From Guillardia theta CCMP2712 (Eukaryota > Cryptophyceae > Pyrenomonadales > Geminigeraceae), in NCBI RefSeq assembly GCF_000315625.1, contig NW_005434574.1:61150-125149 (forward strand): a stretch of DNA of 64,000 nt, written 5' to 3'. The notes beneath the pieces were generated by a model, which worked only from the letters and a program-made list of their open reading frames with translations, was not told where the DNA came from and did not search any database. The position numbers were made by a program, and so were the translations under genes. This document shows positions 57,113 to 64,000 of the stretch, in pieces (within the stretch, counting starts at the first letter, position 1; the number at the start of each line of letters is the position of its first letter).

Positions 57113-58029
57113 TACATCTGCTTTCGCCATTTCGCCACGTCTCACCTGCATAGCTTTGTGCCTCCGTGTTACGTCAGACCTCATCCCCGCTTCTACCCAG
57201 TCCTCTGATCACCCACCCCTGTCCCCCACCCCTGTCCCCCACCCCTTTCACCCACCCCTGCAACCTACGATCAACCAGCCGATCACCCCGCCTCCTGCTC
57301 ACCCTGTCAAGATCGGACGGCGGACGGCGGCCCGGGCCGGCGGGCCCGGACGGCGGCCGCGGCGCCGAGCGCGTCTGATCCGGACTCGGCCGGGACTCGG
57401 CCCGGAGCGATCGGATCCGTCATCATGGCCCGTTCAGACAGGCTCTCAGTCGCCCGGCCGCCGCACTCAGCCAGTGAACTTCAACTCAGTCACTTGGTCG
57501 CCGGGTCCCCGGCTCCCGGGCCGGCCGGGGCCGCCGCGCCCCCGCCCCCCCCCCCCCCCGGAGTCAGACAGCGATCGTACTCAGACTCAGCCTGCCAGCC
57601 TGGCCCCTGACTCGGGTCACGTGGCAGTATCGCAACTTAGCGGCAGACTAGAGTGAACAAGTTAGCGGCTGAGCGCGGCCGCTCAAGCAGCCGGGCAGTT
57701 GGACTGAGCGCGTGGGAGATGTGACATGGTTCAGTCAAAGACGGTCCATTGAACCAAACCGTGACATCGGATACTATGATAGCTGACTGCAGGTGTGAGC
57801 ATCTTGATATCAGGATCACGAAAAGCACATGATGCGCATGATAGATGAGTTTGCAAAACAATGCTGATCATGTCAACAACTTGAAAGCGAAGAAGATCGA
57901 AATGTTTCTCAGCTACACTATATTCAACAAGATCATTCAAACGACCATTCCGAACATGATGTAAAATAGAGACATAGCAATAATATTGAATTCTGTTCAT
58001 TACTCCACACCTTTGCTACTAAAGCCAAT
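57113..58029. other. Intergenic with GC-rich island
   Basis: 57,215-57,300 has CCACCCCTGTCCCC units. 57,305-57,720 is a GC-rich island (GGCGGCCCGG, CGGACTCGG, CAGTCACTTGG) containing an 18-C run near 57,541-57,559. 57,720-58,029 is ordinary DNA without a recognisable gene. Confidence 0.6.
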
Positions 58030-58254
58030 TTACGAGTAAGTGACGAAGTCGGCAGCAGCCTTGGTGACGGCAGTTCCGGCGCACCTGGTGGCAAAAGCGT
58101 GAGGGAGAGGAGATCAAGAAGAACCACTTTACATGAAGGAGACATCGCTGCAGGCCGAGTTGAGGACAGAGTCGGTGTAGCTCTGCATGGCAGCGGCAGG
58201 AGGAGCGGGCTCGATGATGTCGGTGACAGAGAGCTGAACGAACTTGCGGATGTC
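58030..58254 (-). CDS. 3' exons of a small gene, product unknown
   Basis: Two exons in phase: 58,254-58,133 (IRKFVQLSVTDIIEPAPPAA ... DSVLNSACSDVSF) and 58,084-58,030 (CAGTAVTKAAADFVTYS, TAA). The donor is GTAAAG, the acceptor CCACCAG and the intron 48 nt. This gives 57 C-terminal residues, Ala-rich with two Cys. Codon choice is C-rich at third positions, as in well-expressed genes here. The upstream exon(s), presumably between 58,270 and 58,780, were not identified, so the protein's nature and start are unknown. No family recognised. Confidence 0.5.
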
Positions 58255-59930
58255 CTGCAAGGTTGAAGTCAATGCGGCGATCCATGATTAAATGGACTCG
58301 CAAACATGTTCCATGCAGATCTACACGGCTATCAATGAATACATCAAACATGCATGGCTTGGTGGTGAACCGCAAATCCTCTCTGCATGTGCTGATTTAT
58401 AGAATGCGAATTCTCACACCCTTTCTGTACATGTATGTACTGATTCACAGAATGTGGATCGTAAACAGGTTCATGAGGCATGTACAGACTGTCCCACAAC
58501 AAATAACAAGCTGTTGACTGGCGAGAAAGTGGAGAAAGCCTGTTAAACCCTACAAATTCTAAGAAGCTGAATCAATTTGTTCTAAATGAAAGTTTGAAAT
58601 GAAAGACTCGATGAAATGATTGCAAGTGCAAACCATTAAAGCACAATCATCATAGTGTATCGAGACAACAAATGATAGTAAAAAACACTTCAAGAATGAG
58701 TTGGAGGAACAACATTGTTTGCTAATGAGGAGCGGATCAAGAATGAGAGCTGTTACAGGCTGCATGATCCATGCATGGCTTCGCCCATACCTGGAACATG
58801 TCGATATGCGAAAGGAAGGCGGCGGCGGTTTAAAAAGGGGTGGGGTACCTCCCTGGTCCCTTCGAGAGGGTTGAGATACACTACAAGTGCAATTATGGAG
58901 GTGGGGTACTCAAAAGCAGGGGTGCTTGACGGGAAAATGTCCGAGAAGAGACATCGATTGGTAGGTAGGGTCATACTTCACGGGGTAAGATGGACGGTGG
59001 GGGCGAAATCGAGAGGGTGGGGTGGTCATTTCAGGCCTGTGCTGTGCACTTCGGGGTCGGGGTCATTAAGCGGCGGACCTATTTTGGGTCCAGGGCGGAT
59101 AGAGTAACTAGAAGCACCCCCTCCTTCTAGTCATTTTGAGTGGTAAATAGGGGGGTACCGTAGGTCCGTGGGCCGCCTTCTGCCTTTGCCTGTGGTAAAA
59201 AGGAGCCTCATCAGTTGACAACCCCGGGAACCTCAGTGCCTAGGTGCTGGGGGAGGGGGTACTGGTGGGTTTCGGAACAGAGGGGTGGTGGGGACTTCTG
59301 CCTAATATTACTAGGGTGGGCATGGGTAGGGGGTCACACCTGGAGGGGTGGGGGTACTAGACATGCGGCGTCACTCAGCGATGTGCTTCGGAAGCCGCCG
59401 TCTTGTTCTGATGCGGGCCTGTGACGGCTAGCCCGGTCGGCCCGGGGCCCGGTTGAACGATTGGCCGCCCGCCGGGCCGCGACACTCAGTCACTCGGCAT
59501 CGGCCCGGCCGGCCGGCGGTTGAACGATTGGCGGGCACTGACTGAGTCACTGAGTGTCGCTGCCGCAACTACTTGATGACCGATCATGTGCCTCGAGCGC
59601 AGTTGAGGCTGCCATGCCACAGCGTCACAAGTCATGGTGCCGGCCGCGGCCTCTATTGCCGCGGCACCGTAATGACAGTGCCGCCCGGCCGGGCCGGGCG
59701 GCTGGCCGCGCGCCCGCCGGGGGGGGGCCGCTCGAGCCGGCGGCCAATCAGGAGTTCACACAGTGCCACGGTGACCGTTGAACCGGCACGGTACGGCGGT
59801 CACGACTGGTCGAGCTTACAGGGTTTATCAAGGCAACTCGTTATTCACACTTGGCTCCCCTCCTGCTTTCTTCCCTCCCCCTCCGGCGTCCACCGTCTTC
59901 TCTCAGCACTGGCCCGTCACGAATTCGGGG
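58255..59930. other. Intergenic: G-run tract followed by GC-rich island
   Basis: 58,830-59,365 is dense in GGGGTGGGGTAC, GGGGTACT and GGTGGGG runs. 59,370-59,830 then switches to GGCCCGG, GCCGGCGG and CACTGACTGAGTCACTGAGT words. This is the clearest example of the paired texture. No gene supported. Confidence 0.6.
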
Positions 59931-62900
59931 CTAGCGAGCAGATGAAGGTTTGGGATAGGAGGGACGCGAGTCGAACATGGAAGGACGTTCCTTTCTCGCC
60001 ATGGGACCCGGGTGCGGGGGGACCCACGGCGGCATCGGGGGCCAGACTGGGGTAGGTAGTTCAGCTCCCTCAGGTTTGCCGTCCTGCATGTCCAGCGACT
60101 CTGCAGAAAAGGTATCAGGAGGCAGCAGCCTCCTCTTGAGACGCTCACCTGCTACCCTTCGATGCTCACGCGCCACCTGCAGCTCCCGATGGAACTCCCT
60201 GCTCCTTGGCGAGAGCGAGCTGTCTCTGTGAGGAGGAGGGATCATGGCCCTGTGGGCAGGGTCAGTAGACGAGGGGAGCAAGGTCTGGTACGACCTTTCT
60301 GCGCGAGGACTTCTGGATCGAGATCTCCTCGTCCTCGGAGAGTCCGGGCCAACATGGAACGGCCGAGACAAGCGGAACGCCGCCTCCCTCTCCCGCGAGA
60401 GCTCCTCTCTCTCCCTCTCCCTCTGCAAGCTCGCACGGGATAGCCCTTCCTCCATGAAGCCTCTGCCATCCATGAAGCCAGGGCGGGGGGACTTGCACCT
60501 GCGTCGTTGGAAGAAGGGCTGGGGAGCATCGGCGAACTTGGGAGGGCGGTAGCCTCTACTGAGTGGCCCCCGATCCATGTCCCGCTCATGCATCATCGAG
60601 AACTTGTTCTCCTGCTTGTAAGGAGGAGGCTGGTCGGTCGGCAGCTGATCCCATGCCGAGCGGCGGAAGTAGGCGGCCTGGTCATGGAAGGGCCTCTGCA
60701 AGTGCATGTCTCTGCCCATGTCCAGAGCTCCCCTCCCTGCCATGAAGTCCATGGGGACGGCGCTCGGCTCCCCCTGGTAGCCGAAGGGCATCTGGGCAGG
60801 AGGCTGGTTGACCCTCGTGGCTGCAGCGACGTGATCGACAAACGATCTGATCTCGTCTTTCACTGAAACGCTCTGAGCTCCTGGCCTTCTCTGCTCCTCC
60901 TGGCTGGCCGCTGGCTGCGCCTCCGTCCCGACTGCTGGCCCAACTTCCCTCGCCTGTCCTCCTCCTTGCGCCTCCACACGCTCAGGCTGCGGCGCGTCCC
61001 GACTTGCTCCGCTCCTTGAAGCCTCAGGGTCCTTCCGCCAGCTGCTTGCGATCCTTTCCAAGTGGCCTCCTTTCTCATGCTTCAAACGATACCCGCCCGC
61101 AGCCCCGGCCTTGGTACTTGAAGGCTCCACTTCCTTCCTCGGAGGAGCTGCCACGGGCTGAGCCTCGAGACTCCACAGATGCAGGATCCTCTTGACAAGA
61201 GGGAACTTCCTGCGGTCTACCGTTCGCCTCTTCGGGTTCAGGCGGTTCTGGTTGGTGGCCTTGGCCGCATTGATCCAGGTTTGAGCATCCAGTCTCACTG
61301 TCTTCACCTCCACCTCCTTCTCTGAGACTTCGGAGTCCCGAGGGATCTTGAGGAAGCGAACACAGGGCGCTCTTTTCTCCGCTCCTGCCTTGAAGGCGCG
61401 GAGGAGGAGGAGGCCCCCGCCAGCAGCGATCTCCATCGCCTGTCGCTGCTTGTCCGTCAACTTGTAGCAAGTCTTGAGCATGTTCCCCATCCTCACGCCA
61501 TGGCCCTTCGTTCCTCGCCACTGCTGGTTCGCTCCGGACGTGTTGTGGTGCGAGAAATGTTTGTTGACATGATCGTGGTCGGACTTCGTTCCGTCCTCTG
61601 CTGCAGCATCTTCAATCTTCGTAGAATGATCCGCAGAGTCGGCCGAACGCTCCTGCACCTCCTGGGCAGCAGATGCGCTTGCACTGTCTGCAGTCTCCCC
61701 GTCTCCTCGAGCTCCCTGACCAGCTGCATCGTTCGCGCTGCCGTGCGATTCATGCTTCACGTCCGCGCCCTTAGCATGGGAAGACTTCGACTCCACCCTC
61801 TCTGCCCTCCCGTCATGGCCATCACCATCATGTTTCTCCCGCGGAGTTCCAGGGTTTTCAAGCCTCTGCTGCCTCCTCTCCATCTCTTCAAACTGTCGCA
61901 TGTAGGCGAGCATCTTTCTCTCTTCTCTCGAGAGAGTTTTCTCGTTCTGAATTTGTTCACCAATCTGAGAGGGAAAGTCAGCCATACACTCACATGCAGA
62001 CAGCAAATCGCCGGCACAGTACCTGCTTCTTCTGTTTCTTCTTTGAGTCTTTCTCCTTACCGGGGGTGGCCACCTCTTCGTTCTTTTCAGCGTTCTCCCT
62101 TTCCCGCTTGGACTTGTTGATCTCCCCAGCAGTCTTGTCCTCGCCCTCCACCTTCACCTTCTCTCCCGCGTTCGCCTTCTTAGCGTTGGGCGTGGACTCT
62201 TGGCCTTTCTTTGCCTTGGCGTGTTCATGATGAGCCTTCCCCTTCTTCGAGCTGCCGGGCTCTTGTTTCCGGGGAGTCTTGGGCTCCGGCTTCGTCTCAG
62301 TTCGGTGGCTCTCACCTCCTTTGACAAGACTTTGCGATTTCTCCGCGCTCTCGCTCCTCTCAGTGCTCTCTGACTGCGAGAGGCCCAACAACATCGCAAC
62401 AGCCTCGTTGTCATCAGTCCTGTTCGGTTGCCCGGCTGCCTTCTCCTCCGCACCGCTAGCTTTCGGGTAGATCTCCGACTCAGTCCTCAACATGTCAACA
62501 TCGCCCATGACAGGAACTTCGCCAAAGGCTGCCGCTGCAAGGGATGCTACCAACTGCTGATCATCCGACAACTCTGCGTTGATGCTCGGCTGAGCTTCAA
62601 TCTGTGATGAGTTCTGACTTGGTTTGACTTCTTCGCTCTTTTCTTCAGTCGTTGACGTGGCTTTCCCTTCGTTCTTCTCTCCGTCACTTTGGTCTTTCAC
62701 TTCCTTCTTTGTTTCTTCACTTTGACTCACATCCTTGCTGTGTTCAGGTTCGCTGACTTTCACATCAATATCCGTGGTTGCAACCGAGGTTTTTCCCTCT
62801 TCAGTTTTCTCATTTTTCACATGCGCCGCGGATTCTGCAGGTTCCTTAGGTGCAATCTGGAACGGATTGTGTTCTACATCGGGTGTTTCTTTCTCTACAA

Positions 62901-63189
62901 CCTTCTTGTCTTCAGCACCATTGTCTCGTTCCTTCTCCACTTCACCACTAGTGTCTGTATCCTTCCGAGAGACATCTTGTGCTGCTACCGCCTTCTCCTC
63001 TTTATGCTCCTTAGATGACCCTTCCTGTGAGACCACCGCTGCTGCTGCTTTTTCCTCATTTCGCTCTGACTTCTCTTCCGTCTTTGAGCTCTCCCCTGCA
63101 TCGTTGACGTCTGTGCTGGCATCAGATGAAGGCTGAGGACAAGCATCCTCCGACGATGGTTGTGCAGCTGGATCTTGCGCTGCTTCCAT
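59931..63189 (-). CDS. Large acidic/RS-rich nuclear-type protein with MLL5/SETD5-like motif
   Basis: Two exons, 63,189-62,023 and 61,964-59,931, phase 0, GTACTG donor and TCTCAG acceptor, 1,066 residues. I took the ATG at 63,189 because the frame above it starts only at a non-ATG codon. Residues 1-389 are Glu/Lys/Ser-rich, low complexity and disordered, with KKGKAHHEHAKAKKG-like basic patches suited to nuclear import. Exon 2 opens with LSREERKMLAYMRQFEEMER, close to the SREERKM..Y/I...F..M/LE motif of the MLL5/SETD5/Set3 family. A folded-looking middle segment follows (about residues 500-590, MLKTCYKLTDKQRQAMEIAA ... PLVKRILHLWSLEA). The C-terminus is Arg/Ser and Pro rich (RTRRSRSRSPRAERS), like splicing or chromatin factors. 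No SET or PHD domain is present. A chromatin-complex subunit is the best guess. Confidence 0.72.
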
Positions 63190-63268
63190 TCTCACCGCGA
63201 AATGCAACCAACTCTTCCTTGTTTCCACAAGCCCTAACTACTTTTTGAAACAGGCCTCCTTGACAGTC

Positions 63269-63527
63269 TCAACTGACTTTCAGTTTAGATTTATGGCCAG
63301 CTTTCCTCTTGGCTTTAGAAGGCATATCTCCTGGAACGAGATCTTCAGGGCCATCGTCAAGGAAACAAGATGTGATAAGAAAGAGATATCAAATTGCAAA
63401 CGGGAACGAAAAAAAATCAAATCTCAACCCGTCTTCAGAGCGCAAATCGAAACCTCTAGGAGTTCTGCATCTACATCAATCCTCAATGATCTTTTGCCTC
63501 CAAGATACTGCGCTATAACCGCTCGCA
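63269..63527 (-). CDS. 3' exons of an unrecognised gene
   Basis: Two exons join in phase: 63,527-63,429 (AQYLGGKRSLRIDVDAELLE ... SICALKT) and 63,342-63,269 (LVPGDMPSKAKRKAGHKSK ... LKVS, TGA). The 86-nt intron has a GTTGAG donor and a TGAAG acceptor. The basic Lys-rich end suggests a nuclear or nucleolar protein. Earlier exons should lie above 63,540, but the G-rich (minus) sequence there gave no clear exon. The stop is only 80 bp from the ATG of the next minus-strand gene. Family unknown. Confidence 0.4.
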
Positions 63528-63539
63528 CTCAACGAAGAG

Positions 63540-64000
63540 CTCGAAGTCTTGTACTTGCTGATTGTGTATCAAAAAAAGAAAAAAAGACACCATGGAGCAA
63601 CCGTCTCGTGCATGTCACACCCCAGTCCCTCACCTCTTCCCTCCATCTCATCACTCGTATCATGTTCCTCTCATCCTCCACCTCACTGCGCCTGCTCTCC
63701 GCTGTCCCACAGCCCCCACCCCTGTAACGTCCTCCCCTGCCACGTGACAGCTGACAATAGTGCTGTACCGCCCATTCTCACTATACCACCACCCCTTCCC
63801 GCCTCTCTTTCTGACCCATATCCTCCTGCCTTCGCTCCTCCTCTTCCTCTCTCTGCAAGACTACGACTTCCAACCTGCTCCTGTTTCAGGCCTCTACCTC
63901 TCTTGGTCCCCCATCCCCCTCGTCATCCGTCTCCTACCCTCCTTCTCTCCTGCAGCTTCTGCTCGCGTCCCTGCCACTCCTGCTCCTGCTCCTGTATGAC
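63540..64000. other. C/T-rich region, no clear exon
   Basis: Polypyrimidine-rich on the plus strand. Possibly introns or the 5' region of the minus-strand gene ending at 63,269, but no exon could be supported. Confidence 0.4.

Overview
The window looks like nuclear DNA of a cryptophyte alga, with Guillardia theta as my best guess. The basis is a microbial-type rhodopsin, an EF-hand voltage-gated channel, a GT29 sialyltransferase, short GT-AG introns (about 35 to 250 nt), large secreted Cys-rich proteins, tight gene spacing and abundant simple repeats. The species name is inference. Bacterial features (operons, Shine-Dalgarno sites, CRISPR arrays, insertion sequences) are absent. I saw no tRNA or rRNA gene.

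Layout. 1-1.5 kb holds GAT and purine microsatellites. A poorly resolved spliced gene occupies 1.5-3.5 kb, followed by a minisatellite and C-rich DNA. An intronless rhodopsin lies at 5.05-5.80 kb. A minus-strand PH / voltage-gated channel / EF-hand gene spans 6.3-9.6 kb. From 10.9 to 25.0 kb lies one huge intronless gene for a secreted Cys-rich protein. It is cut by an inversion of about 9.14 kb (11,354-20,496) and by two single-base frame changes. Undoing the inversion restores the reading frame at both junctions. 25-28.6 kb is gene-poor. 28.6-33.8 kb carries a small 22-residue-repeat protein and a divergent pair of single-pass membrane proteins. A probable Cys-pair gene lies at 34.6-35.1 kb. 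Two surface or secreted genes follow at 36.8-38.8 kb (LRR, crystallin-like, LamG-like) and 41.4-43.6 kb (Ser-rich, type I membrane). 45.8-50.6 kb encodes a PDZ, coiled-coil, C2/PH scaffold. 51.2-55.5 kb is the GT29 sialyltransferase, whose 3' end overlaps that of a convergent minus-strand gene running toward a 100-N gap. 58.0-58.3 kb holds the last exons of a small minus gene. 59.9-63.2 kb is a large acidic nuclear-type protein with an MLL5/SETD5-like motif. Another minus gene follows about 80 bp beyond it.

Many genes encode secreted, membrane or signalling products: light sensing (rhodopsin), cation entry (channel), Ca2+/lipid-dependent membrane scaffolding (C2/PH), glycan capping (sialyltransferase) and extracellular Cys-rich or adhesive proteins. 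No shared pathway can be shown from sequence alone.

Two recurrent intergenic textures are unexplained: G-run tracts of the GGGGTGGGGTAC type, and abrupt islands rich in GGCC/CGG and CAGTGAC-like words. The two often sit side by side between genes.
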